In this document: positions 35,465 to 44,003 of the stretch, one piece after another
Position numbering within the stretch: the first letter of the stretch is position 1
How the letters are laid out: every line of letters begins with the position of its first letter
Origin: Actinomycetota bacterium
GTDB taxonomy: Bacteria > Actinomycetota > Actinomycetes > Actinomycetales > Microbacteriaceae
Length of the DNA: 64,000 bases
Reading direction: 5' to 3'
Assembly: GCA_020160915.1 (NCBI GenBank)
Contig: JAIUPK010000002.1
Location: 310,001 to 374,000, forward strand
Notes under the pieces: generated by a model
Database searches by the model: none
What the model was told of the DNA's origin: nothing
Seen by the model: only the letters and a program-made list of their open reading frames with translations
Translations under genes and position numbers: made by a program

Positions 35465-37819
35465 CTACAGCCAGTCCCACCCGGTGACTTCGGGGCTGTC
35501 CTCGCCGTTCTCGTAGGCGTAGGCGCGCATGCGGGCGCGTTCGTCGGCGAAGTGCTGCACGAGGCTCGCGTGACGCTCCTCGAGCCCGGGAACCCGGCGG
35601 ATGACATCCATGGCCAGGCGGTATCGGTCGAGGTCGTTCATCATGAGCATGTCGAAGGGCGTGGTGGTGGTGCCCTTCTCCTTGAAGCCGCGCACGTGGA
35701 TGTTGGCGTGGTTGGTGTGCCGGTAGGCGAGCTGGTGGATCAGCGCCGGATAACCGTGGAACGCGAAGATCACAGGCTTGTCGGTCGTGAAGAATGCGTC
35801 GAAGTCGGCCGCCGATGAGCCGTGCGGGTGCTCCTCCTTCGGCTGCAGCCTCATCAGGTCGACCACGTTGACGAAACGGATGCGCAGCTCGGGGATCGCG
35901 TCGGCGAGCAGCCGCACGGCCGCGAGAGCCTCCATCGTCGGCACGTCTCCGGCGCTCGCCACCACCACATCGGGTGCCTCGCCGGGCACCTCGGTGCCGG
36001 CCCAGTCCCAGATGCTGAGGCCGCGCGCACCATGCACCCGGGCCTCCTCGATCGACAGGAACGTCGGCGCCGGCTGTTTGCCGGCGACGATCACGTTGAC
36101 GTAGTTGCGGCTGCCGAGGCAGTGCTCGGCGGTCACGAGCAGGGTGTTGGCATCCGGTGGCAGGTAGACCCGCACGACCTTGGCGCTCTTGTTCATGACG
36201 ACGCTCAGGAAGCCGGGGTCCTGGTGCGAGAAGCCGTTGTGGTCCTGTCGCCAGACGTGCGAACTGAGCAGATAGGTGAGGGATGCGACGGGCCGCCGCC
36301 AGGCGATCTCGTTGCACGCCTCCAGCCACTTGGCGTGCTGGTTGAACATCGAGTCGATCACGTGGATGAACGCCTCGTAGGAGTTCATCATGCCGTGGCG
36401 ACCGGTGAGCAGGTAGCCCTCGAGCAGTCCCTGCACGAGGTTCTCGCTGAGGATCTCGATCACCTTGCCCTCGTCGGCGAGGTGCTGGTCGGTGGCCACG
36501 ATGTCGGCCTCCCACTGCTTCGAGGTCACCTCGAGCACGGCGTCGAGCCGGTTGGAGGCGGTCTCGTCGGGGCCGAACATCCTGAAGTTGTCGTTGGCGT
36601 CCATCACGTCGGCCAGCCAGCGGCCGAGCACGCGGGTCGCCTCGGCGGTGACGCCGCGGCCCTTCGAGATGTCGACCTCGTGCTCCTCGATCGGCGGCAG
36701 CACGAGGGGAACCAGCAGTTCCCCGCCGTTGGCCTGCGGCAGCGCGCTCATGCGCTGGATGCCGCTGGGCCGCAGCACCCCGAGGCTCGCGACCGGGCGG
36801 CCGTCGCCGTCGAACAGCTCCTCGGGGTGGTAGCTGCGCATCCACTCCTCGAGCTGGGCGAGGTGCTCGGCGTTGCCGCGCACGGTCGCGATCGGAACCT
36901 GATGCGCGCGCCAGGTGTCCTCGACGGGCAGGCCGTCCACGACCTTCGGCCCGGTCCACCCCTTCGGAGTGCGCAGGATGATCATCGGCCAGGCCGGACG
37001 TTCGGTCTCGGTGCCGCTGCGGGCATCCGTCTGGATGGCGGCGATGCGGTCGGTCGCCCAGGTGAGGGCCTCCGCGAACGCCTCGTGCACGCGCATCGGG
37101 TCTTCACCGTCGAATCCGCCCGACACGAGCACCGGCTCGTAGCCGTAGCCACGGAACAGCGAGAAGAGCTCCTCCTCGGAGATGCGCGCGAGCACGGCTG
37201 GGTTGGCGATCTTGTAGCCGTTGAGGTTGAGGATCGGCAGCACCGCGCCATCCGTCGCGGGGTTGAGGAACTTGTTGAGGTGCCAGCTCGCTGCGAGGGT
37301 TCCGGTCTCGGCTTCGCCGTCGCCGACGACACACGCGACGATGAGCTTCGGGTCATCCAGGGCTGCACCGTAGGCGTGCACGAGCGAATAGCCGAGCTCT
37401 CCGCCCTCGTGGATCGACCCGGGCAGGTCGGGCGAGGCGTGCGAGGGGATGCCGCCCGGCGCCGAGAACTGGCGGAACAGGGCGCGCATGCCGGCGGCGT
37501 CCTGCGAGATGCGCGGGTAGATCTCGGAATAGGTCTCGTCGAGCCACGCGTTGGCAACCATCGCCGGACCGCCGTGGCCCGGGCCCGCGACGTAGAGCAC
37601 CTCGAGGGGCTTCTGGGTGATCAGATGGTTGAGGTGGGCGTAGACGAGGTTCAACGCCGGCGAGGTGCCCCAGTGCCCGAGCAGTCGCGGCTTGATGTCC
37701 GCGTCGACGAGGGGCCGGGTGAGCAGGGCGTTGTCGCGCAGATAGATCTGGCCGACCGTCAGGTAGTTCGCGGCACGCCACCAGGTGTTGACGGTCTCGA
37801 GCGGATGTGTTTCGGTCAT
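35465..37819 (-). CDS. xfp: Xylulose-5-phosphate/fructose-6-phosphate phosphoketolase
   Basis: Thiamine-diphosphate enzyme that splits xylulose 5-phosphate (or fructose 6-phosphate) with phosphate to acetyl phosphate plus an aldose phosphate, bypassing pyruvate. The 784-residue protein matches the XFP length. TPP-binding [15 protein letters not shown] lies near residue 160, and the substrate-site elements [10 protein letters not shown] and the opening [19 protein letters not shown] are intact. ATG 37819 overlaps the upstream usp stop (TAATG), so it is translated after the stress protein. Placement with cyd and the DevS-like system suggests a role under low oxygen. Confidence 0.95.
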   Translation of the reverse strand: MTETHPLETVNTWWRAANYLTVGQIYLRDNALLTRPLVDADIKPRLLGHWGTSPALNLVYAHLNHLITQKPLEVLYVAGPGHGGPAMVANAWLDETYSEIYPRISQDAAGMRALFRQFSAPGGIPSHASPDLPGSIHEGGELGYSLVHAYGAALDDPKLIVACVVGDGEAETGTLAASWHLNKFLNPATDGAVLPILNLNGYKIANPAVLARISEEELFSLFRGYGYEPVLVSGGFDGEDPMRVHEAFAEALTWATDRIAAIQTDARSGTETERPAWPMIILRTPKGWTGPKVVDGLPVEDTWRAHQVPIATVRGNAEHLAQLEEWMRSYHPEELFDGDGRPVASLGVLRPSGIQRMSALPQANGGELLVPLVLPPIEEHEVDISKGRGVTAEATRVLGRWLADVMDANDNFRMFGPDETASNRLDAVLEVTSKQWEADIVATDQHLADEGKVIEILSENLVQGLLEGYLLTGRHGMMNSYEAFIHVIDSMFNQHAKWLEACNEIAWRRPVASLTYLLSSHVWRQDHNGFSHQDPGFLSVVMNKSAKVVRVYLPPDANTLLVTAEHCLGSRNYVNVIVAGKQPAPTFLSIEEARVHGARGLSIWDWAGTEVPGEAPDVVVASAGDVPTMEALAAVRLLADAIPELRIRFVNVVDLMRLQPKEEHPHGSSAADFDAFFTTDKPVIFAFHGYPALIHQLAYRHTNHANIHVRGFKEKGTTTTPFDMLMMNDLDRYRLAMDVIRRVPGLEERHASLVQHFADERARMRAYAYENGEDSPEVTGWDWL

Positions 37820-38565
37820 TATCGGGCCACCATAACTGTTGTGTTGATGTTGAGGAGAACTTCGTAGGCAACTGAGCCGAGATGGTCCATGCCGCGTCGG
37901 CTCGACCCGATGACAAGGAGCGAAGCGGAGCGGCTCGCATCGAGCAGGCCCTCGGCCGGCCTGCGACGGGAGAGGCGGCTGCGCACCTCGAGATCGGGCG
38001 CCACCGTCGCGACCAGGGCGACGGCATCCGAGAGCACGGTCCGGCCGGTCTCGGTAGCGTCCGTGCAGTGCAGCAGTGTCAGGTCCTCGCCCAGACGCGC
38101 GGCTTCGCGCGCCCCCGCGAGAACGGCGGCGTCGGAGGCACCGTCGGCTGCCACGCCGACGAGGATTCCCGTGCGGCCCGCGAGCGTGGCATCCGGCACC
38201 ACGACAACACTGCAGGGGGCGACGGATGCGACGATCACACTGCGCGTGCCGAGCACCCGGCCATTGAGAAACCCCGTCTTGTGCGTGCCCACGACCAGCA
38301 GGTCACCGGGGCGCGCCACGGCCGCCAGCTCCCACGGGGCGGCCCCGTGCACGAGCTCGGAGCGGATCTGAACGCCGCGGGCCGCTGTTCGGGCGGCGCT
38401 CACGGTCTCCTCGAGTACCTCGGGGCCGCGGGAGTCGGAACTCTCCTCGATGCAGTGCACGGCGAGAATCGCAGCACCGATCGACGTGGCACGTGCGAGA
38501 GCCCACGCGAAGGCGGCACGGCTCGGCCCTGAGCCGTCGATGCCGACGATGATGCTCGCGCTCAT
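37819..38565 (-). CDS. Tandem-domain universal stress protein
   Basis: 248-residue protein with two UspA domains. Domain 1 (about 4-135) opens [18 protein letters not shown] and contains [14 protein letters not shown]. Domain 2 (about 143-248) opens [15 protein letters not shown] and ends [20 protein letters not shown], the G-x2-G-x9-G nucleotide-binding pattern. Tandem Usp proteins are typical members of DosR-type hypoxia regulons. ATG 38565 has GAGGAAGGA upstream. It leads the usp-xfp operon and diverges from the DevS-like kinase across a region containing a GGGACCTT-type box. Confidence 0.9.
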   Translation of the reverse strand: MSASIIVGIDGSGPSRAAFAWALARATSIGAAILAVHCIEESSDSRGPEVLEETVSAARTAARGVQIRSELVHGAAPWELAAVARPGDLLVVGTHKTGFLNGRVLGTRSVIVASVAPCSVVVVPDATLAGRTGILVGVAADGASDAAVLAGAREAARLGEDLTLLHCTDATETGRTVLSDAVALVATVAPDLEVRSRLSRRRPAEGLLDASRSASLLVIGSSRRGMDHLGSVAYEVLLNINTTVMVAR

Positions 38566-38601
38566 CACGTGTCCTTCCTCGGGCACTGCGCCCATGCCAG
38601 A

Positions 38602-38641
38602 CTGACAAGTCAGGTACGTTCACGTCAGGGCCTAAGGTCCC
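38602..38641. promoter_or_regulatory. DevR/DosR-like box and small palindrome between usp and the sensor kinase gene
   Basis: GGGCCTAAGGTCCC (38628-38641; on the minus strand GGGACCTTAGGCCC) matches the two boxes before cydA. CTGACAAGTCAG (38602-38613) is a second, unrelated palindrome. The box is 25 nt before the kinase start and 62 nt before usp, so either or both may be targets. Confidence 0.6.
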
Positions 38642-38666
38642 ACCACCACGACCGAACGGGGGCAGG

Positions 38667-40358
38667 ATGACCGACGAACTGAGTTTTCCCGACGTCTCCC
38701 GTTCCGAACTCGACCGCACACTCAGCCAACTGGTCGAGAATGCCCAGGACGTACTGAACAGCCAGGATCGACTGCGCAGCCTGCTCAAGGCGACCCGGGT
38801 CGTTGCCGGGGAGCTCGAGCTCGCAGAGGTTCTGAAGCGCATCATCGAGGCCGCGGTGGAACTCGTCGGTGCTCGCTACGGCGCGATCGGGGTGATCGCC
38901 CCGGACGGCACGCTCGAGCAGTTCATCCACGTCGGACTGCCCGACGAGCTGGTCGGTCCCATCGGCCGCCTGCCGGAGGGCCATGGTCTGCTCGGTGCCC
39001 TCATCGACGAGCAGGAGCCGATCCGCCTCGACCACCTGGCGGACGATCCTCGTTCGTCGGGTTTTCCGAAGCACCACCCGGCGATGGACAGCTTTCTTGG
39101 CGTGCCGGTGCGCGTGCGTGACGAGGTGTACGGCAACCTCTACCTCTCCGAGAGTCGGTCGGGCTCGTTCAGCGAAGAAGACCAGGAGTTGCTCATCGCG
39201 CTGGCGGCGACCGCGGGTGGTGCAATCGACCATGCGAGGTTGTTCGACGCGACCCGTCGCAGCCAGCGCTGGGCGGCGGCGCTCGCCGAGGTGACCACGG
39301 CACTGCTCAGTGACGACGCCGAGGACTCGCTCGGCATCGTGGCCGAACGGGTGGCGGCGCTCGCCGAGGCCGACCTCGTCTGCTTTCTCGCGCCCACCGT
39401 CGACGGGATGCTCCGTGTCGACCTGGCGCGGGGGCCACTGGCTCCCGGAGTTGAGGGCCTGCAGTTCGAGGTCGCGGGCACCGTGGCCGGCCGCGCGCAG
39501 GAGAGCGGGCAGCCGGTGCTGGCCGACGCCGAGGCCGAGCTCGCACTCGGCTCTGGTGTGCGGTTGGGCCCGACGATGGCCATTCCTCTCATCACGTCCG
39601 ACGGTCCGAGCGGAGTTCTCACGGTCTCCCGCGAACCCGGGCAGCCGAGGTTCACCGACGCCGACCTCGGCACCGCTGCCGACTTCGCCCGCCAGGCGAG
39701 CGTCGCACTTCGGCTCGCGTCGGGGCGCAGCGACCGCGCTCGGCTTGCCACCCTTGAAGACCGCAGCAGGATCGCCCGCGACCTCCACGATCACGTGATT
39801 CAGCGGCTCTTTGGGGCAGGGTTGAGTCTGCAGGCGCTGGCGAGCTCGCTGCCGGATGCGGCATCCCGTGCACGACTGCTTGAACAGGTCGACACCTTGG
39901 ATTCGGCGATCGCCGAGATTCGCACTGCCATCTTCACCATGACCAGCCAGCAGAACGCCGACCAGCCGACGTTGCGCCACCGGGTAATCGATCTGATCAC
40001 CGAGTCGTCGGGCATGTTCGCGCAGCCGCCGACCGTGAGCTTCGCGGGTGCCGTCGACCTGATGGTGCCTGTGCCGCTCGCCGAGGACGTCGCCGCGGTC
40101 GTGCGGGAGGGCCTCACCAATGTGGCGCGGCATGCGTCGGCTCAGCTGGTCTCGGTTTCGGTCGGGTTCGCGGACGGCATCGTCACTGTCGAGATCGTCG
40201 ACGACGGTGTTGGCGTGCCTGCGCAGACCGGGCGCTCCAGCGGCACCGCCAACCTCGCTCGTCGGGCTGAGGCGTGGAGCGGGGCGTTCGCGCTCGAGCC
40301 GGGGTCGCCCACCGGCACGGTACTACGCTGGACCGCACACGTGGAGGGCGGCGAATGA
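38667..40358 (+). CDS. DevS/DosT-like sensor histidine kinase (two GAF domains)
   Basis: 563-residue soluble kinase. GAF-A (about 50-195) contains LVGARYGAIGV and SSGFPKHHPAMDSFLGVPVR, closely resembling the haem-binding GAF of mycobacterial DevS/DosT; His136 or His137 could be the haem ligand. GAF-B spans about 205-350. The dimerisation/phosphoacceptor region is IARDLHDHVIQRLFGAGLSL with His374, and the HATPase domain ends with VEIVDDGVGVP. Haem binding is inferred by analogy; if right, it senses oxygen, NO or CO. The stop overlaps the regulator start (ATGA). Confidence 0.88.
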   Translation: MTDELSFPDVSRSELDRTLSQLVENAQDVLNSQDRLRSLLKATRVVAGELELAEVLKRIIEAAVELVGARYGAIGVIAPDGTLEQFIHVGLPDELVGPIGRLPEGHGLLGALIDEQEPIRLDHLADDPRSSGFPKHHPAMDSFLGVPVRVRDEVYGNLYLSESRSGSFSEEDQELLIALAATAGGAIDHARLFDATRRSQRWAAALAEVTTALLSDDAEDSLGIVAERVAALAEADLVCFLAPTVDGMLRVDLARGPLAPGVEGLQFEVAGTVAGRAQESGQPVLADAEAELALGSGVRLGPTMAIPLITSDGPSGVLTVSREPGQPRFTDADLGTAADFARQASVALRLASGRSDRARLATLEDRSRIARDLHDHVIQRLFGAGLSLQALASSLPDAASRARLLEQVDTLDSAIAEIRTAIFTMTSQQNADQPTLRHRVIDLITESSGMFAQPPTVSFAGAVDLMVPVPLAEDVAAVVREGLTNVARHASAQLVSVSVGFADGIVTVEIVDDGVGVPAQTGRSSGTANLARRAEAWSGAFALEPGSPTGTVLRWTAHVEGGE

Positions 40359-40972
40359 GACGGGTTTTTCTGGTCGATGACCACGAGATCGTGCGCCGCG
40401 GCGTGGCCGACCTCATCAACGCCGAACCTGACCTTGAGGTTGTGGGGGAGGCATCCACCGTCAAGCAGGCGCTCGCGCGCATCGCCGCAACGAGTCCGGA
40501 CGTGGCAGTACTCGACGTGCGCCTGCCCGACGGCAGCGGTGTTGACCTGTGCCGCGACATCCGGTCGGCGCACCCGACGGTGGCGTGCCTCATGCTCACC
40601 GCCTACGACGACGACGAGGCCAGCTACACAGCGGTACTCGCGGGTGCGGCCGGGTATGTGCTCAAGGACATTCGTGGGCAGGGGTTGCTCGACGGCATCC
40701 GCCGAGTCGCGAACGGCGAAAGCCTGGTCGCGCCGGGCGTGACGCGTCGCGTGGTCGAGCAAGTCTCCACCGGTAAGGATGCCGCCGAGCTCAGCCTCCG
40801 CGAACGCCAAGTACTCGACCAGATCGCCGCCGGACTCACGAACCGCCAGATCGCGGAACACCTCGGCCTCGCCGAGAAGACCGTCAAGAATTACGTGTCG
40901 GGGTTGCTCGCGAAGCTCGGCATGGAGCGGCGCACGCAGGCGGCGGTGTACCGGGCAGGGTTGGGGGAGTAG
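40355..40972 (+). CDS. NarL/DevR-family response regulator
   Basis: 205-residue regulator: receiver domain with acidic pair Asp8-Asp9, phosphoacceptor Asp54 (VLDVRLPDG) and Lys104 (GYVLKDI). The LuxR-type helix-turn-helix (about 143-200) reads LSLRERQVLDQIAAGLTNRQ and EKTVKNYVSGLLAKLGM. This layout and the partner kinase match DevR/DosR. It probably binds the GGGACCTTnnnCCC boxes at 29432, 29456 and 38628. A diverged 47-nt copy of its 3' end recurs at 41414-41460. Confidence 0.9.
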   Translation: MRRVFLVDDHEIVRRGVADLINAEPDLEVVGEASTVKQALARIAATSPDVAVLDVRLPDGSGVDLCRDIRSAHPTVACLMLTAYDDDEASYTAVLAGAAGYVLKDIRGQGLLDGIRRVANGESLVAPGVTRRVVEQVSTGKDAAELSLRERQVLDQIAAGLTNRQIAEHLGLAEKTVKNYVSGLLAKLGMERRTQAAVYRAGLGE

Positions 40973-40990
40973 GGTCACCATTCGTCGCAC

Positions 40991-41314
40991 TTAGTGCGCG
41001 TCGCCCACCAGCTTGAGTCCAACGATGCACCCTACTAGGCCGAGTATCAGCAGAATCTTGATGACCGAGATCGACTCCGTCCCCGTGACCATTGCGTAGG
41101 TGATGGTCATGACTGCGCCGATTCCCACCCAAACCGCGTAGGCCGTTCCGATCGGGATGCCGCGCATCGCGAAGGCGAGACCTCCCATGCTTGCCGCAAG
41201 CGCCACGCCAAACACAATCGATGGCACCAGCTTGGTAAAGCCTTCGGACTTGCCGAGGGCGGTCGCCCACACAGCTTCGAGAAGACCAGAGACGATAAGA
41301 ACAACCCAGAACAT
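40991..41314 (-). CDS. gdx: SMR-family guanidinium exporter (Gdx/SugE type)
   Basis: 107-residue four-helix small multidrug resistance protein. Glu13 in SGLLEAVWATALG is the shared proton/substrate-coupling residue, and the opening MFWVVLIVSGLLEAVW is Gdx/SugE-like. The guanidine-III riboswitch in its leader identifies the substrate as guanidinium rather than broad drugs. ATG 41314 is preceded by AAGGAG. Codon choice is slightly less GC-rich than in its neighbours, and the cassette lies between a regulator gene and a duplicated scrap of that gene, suggesting acquisition. Confidence 0.9.
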   Translation of the reverse strand: MFWVVLIVSGLLEAVWATALGKSEGFTKLVPSIVFGVALAASMGGLAFAMRGIPIGTAYAVWVGIGAVMTITYAMVTGTESISVIKILLILGLVGCIVGLKLVGDAH

Positions 41315-41330
41315 GACATGACTCCTTATG

Positions 41331-41371
41331 AGCCAGTCGTGTCTGTCCGGGTACTGGATGCCCTCGTCCGG
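41331..41371 (-). promoter_or_regulatory. Guanidine-III (ykkC-III) riboswitch
   Basis: On the minus strand the leader reads CCGGACGAGG, then CCAGT, GTACCCGG, ACAGACACG and ACTGG. CCGGACGAGG and ACCCGG are the invariant blocks of the guanidine-III class, and CCAGT/ACTGG supplies the variable stem. The ribosome site AAGGAG follows a few nt later, so ligand binding should free translation of the exporter. Recognised from memory of the consensus. Confidence 0.85.
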
Positions 41372-41413
41372 ATGGCGCCTGCCGCCACTCATAACAGGAT
41401 AGCCCTCACACTG

Positions 41414-41460
41414 AGCTCGGAATGGAGCGTCGCACGCAAGCAGCGGTGTACCGGGCGGGA
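41414..41460 (+). pseudogene. Fragment of a DevR-like regulator 3' end
   Basis: 41 of 47 nt match 40914-40960 in the response regulator gene, at an offset of exactly 500 nt. In frame it still encodes LGMERRTQAAVYRAG, the end of the LuxR-type domain. It has no start or upstream part. It marks the far side of the riboswitch-gdx cassette. Confidence 0.75.
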
Positions 41461-41468
41461 CAGCGGCC

Positions 41469-41502
41469 GGTTGAGTGGGCGCGCAGTGCCGTATCGAAAC
41501 CC
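41469..41502. repeat. Degenerate copy of the GGTTGAGTAGC...GCGTATCGAAACC palindrome
   Basis: GGTTGAGTGGGCGCGC, then AGTGCCGTATCGAAACC. It has lost part of the central pairing relative to the intact copy at 59599-59629. Confidence 0.65.
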
Positions 41503-41520
41503 GCGAAGTAGGCTCAACAC

Positions 41521-41883
41521 ATGACGTCGATCACCAGCATCCCGCAGAAGCCCGGCAGGGTCTGGGGAGTGCTTGCGCTCATCGCGGTGCTCTTCCCGCT
41601 GCCGTGGCTGTTCGTGCTCAATGTGCTCTCGGTCGTGGTGCGCTCGCAGCCGCCGCGCACGGGCACGAGCGCCGAGGAGTGGGCCTACGGTCTGATCGCC
41701 TTCGGTGGCCTGTTCTTCTTTCCGCTGTTCGCGATTCTCACGATCTTCTTCGCCATTCGCGCCGTGCTCAAGCCGCGGGTCGCGGGCAAGGTCATGGGCT
41801 GGATCGCGATAGCCCTGCTCGTGCTGTCGATCCCTCTGATCTGGAACGGGTACGCGGTCTGGATCGTGGCGGGTGCCCGATGA
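41521..41883 (+). CDS. Small membrane protein, function unknown (three helices)
   Basis: 120-residue protein with hydrophobic segments at about 14-40, 56-82 and 90-115 (VMGWIAIALLVLSIPLIW). -10 box TAGGCT (41509-41514) is 6 nt before ATG 41521, so it is probably leaderless. It overlaps the next gene by 4 nt (ATGA). No family recognised. Confidence 0.7.
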   Translation: MTSITSIPQKPGRVWGVLALIAVLFPLPWLFVLNVLSVVVRSQPPRTGTSAEEWAYGLIAFGGLFFFPLFAILTIFFAIRAVLKPRVAGKVMGWIAIALLVLSIPLIWNGYAVWIVAGAR

Positions 41884-42284
41884 GCGACTTCGATCCGCGC
41901 TTCGACCCCGCGTTTCAGCGCGGCTATGACGGGCCTGCGGTCACGCCTCCCTCCACAACGGATGCCCCGGCTCCCGTCGCGCCGCCGCTCGTGCGCATCG
42001 ACCCGCAGGCAGCCGTCGCGCCGCAGGCCGAGCAGGATGAGCTGCCGCCCCGCAGGGGCAACCCGTTCCTTGTCGCGCTCGCGGTCATCGGCGTCGCGCT
42101 CGCGGTCGGCGGACTGGTGCTCGTGTTCCAGTTGCGCACGATCTTCGGAGACGGCAACGGCAACCCCGACTTCGACTACGTGACCCTGCAGACGCTCATG
42201 ATCGCAGCCCCGATTCTGACCGGCCTGGGCGTGGCGACGGGAATCGGTGTGCTGTTCGTGTTCGCGGTGCGCTGGGGTCGCTAG
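41880..42284 (+). CDS. Small membrane protein with Pro-rich N-terminus, function unknown
   Basis: 134-residue protein. A polar, Pro/Ala-rich N-terminal part (about 1-62, starting MSDFDPRFDPAFQRGYDGPA) is followed by two membrane helices (about 63-85 FLVALAVIGVALAVGGLVLV and 108-130). The 'FDPRFDPAFQRGYDG' opening is common in actinobacterial membrane proteins with a cytoplasmic tail. It is coupled to the upstream membrane gene by an ATGA overlap, so the two likely work together. No function assigned. Confidence 0.7.
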   Translation: MSDFDPRFDPAFQRGYDGPAVTPPSTTDAPAPVAPPLVRIDPQAAVAPQAEQDELPPRRGNPFLVALAVIGVALAVGGLVLVFQLRTIFGDGNGNPDFDYVTLQTLMIAAPILTGLGVATGIGVLFVFAVRWGR

Positions 42285-42298
42285 GGTTCGCTGCGCCG

Positions 42299-42703
42299 CT
42301 AGCGCAACTCCTTGCGCCAGACGATCTTCAGCCCCGACCAGTCGGTGTCGATGGCCGCGACCTTGACGTCGACGAGACCGATCGGCAGGGCGACATCCCG
42401 AAGCAGGTTCTCGGTCACGTCACTCACGTGGCCAGCCGCCTTGCGCGGCCACGCCACCCACAGGGCACCGGCCGGGCGAATGCTCTCACCCAGTCGCGGA
42501 ATGCCCGCCCGCACGTCGTCCGGGGTGCGCACGAACAGCAGCACGACGTCGGCCGGCGCGCTCTCCTCGACCTCCTCGACGCCCTCGGGCCGGGACTCGA
42601 ACGCCCACCCGTCCGGAGCACCCACGACCGCCAGGCGCACCCCGGCCGAGATGCCGAGCTTCTTCAGCTGGGGTGTTCCGGAATAGCCCGCCGCAGTCGT
42701 CAC
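42299..42703 (-). CDS. DUF3052 protein
   Basis: 134-residue cytoplasmic protein of the actinobacterial DUF3052 family. It opens TTAAGYSGTPQLKKLGI and contains PADVVLLFVRTPDDV, ALWVAWPRKAAG and the C-terminal GLVDVKVAAIDTDWSGLKIV, all typical. Role unknown. The start is GTG 42703 with -10 box TAACGT 7 nt upstream (42711-42716, minus strand); an in-frame GTG at 42712 would overlap that box. Confidence 0.85.
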   Translation of the reverse strand: MTTAAGYSGTPQLKKLGISAGVRLAVVGAPDGWAFESRPEGVEEVEESAPADVVLLFVRTPDDVRAGIPRLGESIRPAGALWVAWPRKAAGHVSDVTENLLRDVALPIGLVDVKVAAIDTDWSGLKIVWRKELR

Positions 42704-42817
42704 GGCGCACACGTTACCAAGTTGACGCTACCGTCGCGCGGAGCGGGCTGGAAAGCTTCTCACTAACGGGTGTCTGTCAACCGAACGGGCACTGTGGCGC
42801 GTCGAGGGGGTGTGGCT

Positions 42818-43321
42818 GTGGCGGTGAGCGAGAGGGTCCAGCTGGACCTCGACGCCTTCGTCGCGTTCGAGTACCCGAAGGTCGTCGCGGCAGTCGGACT
42901 CATCACGGGCAACCGGCAGGACGCGGCCGACGCCGTGCAGGACGCGATAGTGGGCTTCCTCGCGAAGCCGCCGACGCATCCGGTCACCAATCTCGCGGCC
43001 TGGTTCACCGTGGTCGCGAGCAACCGGGTCAAGGACGGCTATCGCAGCGAGGCGGCCCGGCAGCGCGCGGTCGCCAAGCTCGGGATGCCCGTGGAGGAGA
43101 CCACCGACGCGATCGAGCTGCTCGACGTGGACGTGGCCAACGCGCTCAAGTCATTGCCGCTGCAGCAGCGCCAGGTGTGTGCGCTGCACTACCTGATGGA
43201 CCAGTCGATCGAGACGATCGCCGAAGGACTGGGTGTCTCCGAAGGCACCGTGAAGACCCAGCTGCACCGGGCCCGCAAGGCGCTCGCCGCACGTCTGAGG
43301 AAGGAGGATCACCATGGCTGA
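42818..43321 (+). CDS. ECF-type RNA polymerase sigma factor
   Basis: 167-residue sigma-70-family protein. Region 2 (about 10-75) contains EYPKVVAAVGLITGNRQDAADAVQDAIVGFL in two parts (KVVAAVGLITGNRQDAAD, AVQDAIVGFL). Region 4 (about 105-160) contains SLPLQQRQVCALHYLMDQSI and ETIAEGLGVSEGTVKTQLHR, a clear helix-turn-helix. Several in-frame GTG codons exist (42770, 42812, 42818, 42824); 42818 is best placed behind GAGGGGG. It overlaps the next gene by 8 nt, an arrangement typical of a sigma factor and its membrane partner. Confidence 0.88.
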   Translation: MAVSERVQLDLDAFVAFEYPKVVAAVGLITGNRQDAADAVQDAIVGFLAKPPTHPVTNLAAWFTVVASNRVKDGYRSEAARQRAVAKLGMPVEETTDAIELLDVDVANALKSLPLQQRQVCALHYLMDQSIETIAEGLGVSEGTVKTQLHRARKALAARLRKEDHHG

Positions 43322-44003
43322 CATCGATGTTCTGCTGAGCGCTTCGCTCAAGCGCATCGCCCAACCGGGTGACGCCGCCGGTGTTGCCGATGCCATCCGT
43401 GCGCGGGTGGACGCCGGCGACACCGGCACTCCTGCCACCTCAAGCGGCTTCGGCTCGCGCCCGTGGTGGCTGTTCCTGCTGTCAGGCCTGCTCGTGATCC
43501 TGGTGGCGGTCACGGGCGTGTCCGTCGCCCTCGGCCAGCCGAACCCGGTGACGCCTACTCCGGATGCCGCGTCCGTCGCCGTCTCGCCGAGCCCCACCAC
43601 CGCGCCCACTCTGACGCCCACGCCCACGGCCACCCCGACGGCGACGGCCGCACCCGAGCCCGCTCCCGCGCCTGCCGAACCTGACCCGGAGCCCGCCCCT
43701 CCCGCCGACACGACGGCGCCGGTGGTCGACTCGGTGACGTGGTCAAGCACCATTTACTCGGCCAACGGCGGTCCGACCACCATCGCGGCGCTCGCCACGG
43801 ATGACACCGGTGTGGTCGCGGTCGCGATCTCGTGGGCTGGCTGGGCCACCGGAAGCGCCTCGATGGCGCCCGGCTGGAGCTACACCCTCGATCCCCCTCC
43901 CGGCCCACCCGTCTTCAGCACCGTCACCTTCACCGTGCAGGCGTTCGACGCGGCCGGCAACGCGAGCGCACCTGTCTCAGTGGTTGTTCCCGTGCAGCCC
44001 TAA
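43314..44003 (+). CDS. Membrane-anchored partner of the ECF sigma factor with Ig-like extracytoplasmic domain
   Basis: 229-residue single-pass protein. A short cytoplasmic region (1-48) opens MADIDVLLSASLKRIAQP. A membrane helix follows (about 50-72, WWLFLLSGLLVILVAVTGVSVAL), then a long Pro/Thr/Ala linker (about 77-130). The extracytoplasmic domain (DTTAPVVDSVTWSSTIYSAN to the end, with FTVQAFDAAGNASAPVSV) resembles Ig-like adhesion repeats. By position it should be an anti-sigma factor, but the cytoplasmic part is short and lacks the HxxxCxxC zinc motif. Either it is a divergent anti-sigma or a surface sensor. Confidence 0.7.
   Translation: MADIDVLLSASLKRIAQPGDAAGVADAIRARVDAGDTGTPATSSGFGSRPWWLFLLSGLLVILVAVTGVSVALGQPNPVTPTPDAASVAVSPSPTTAPTLTPTPTATPTATAAPEPAPAPAEPDPEPAPPADTTAPVVDSVTWSSTIYSANGGPTTIAALATDDTGVVAVAISWAGWATGSASMAPGWSYTLDPPPGPPVFSTVTFTVQAFDAAGNASAPVSVVVPVQP

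Noticed and set aside
35822-37867. 681-codon plus-strand ORF opposite the phosphoketolase gene
   Set aside because: The opposite strand encodes an intact XFP with the TPP motif. The ORF product is a low-complexity antisense translation without recognisable domains.
42770-42823. Earlier GTG start (42770) for the ECF sigma factor
   Set aside because: The extra 16 residues (MSVNRTGTVARRGGVA...) precede the usual start of region 2 and have no ribosome site, whereas GAGGGGG is correctly placed for 42818.
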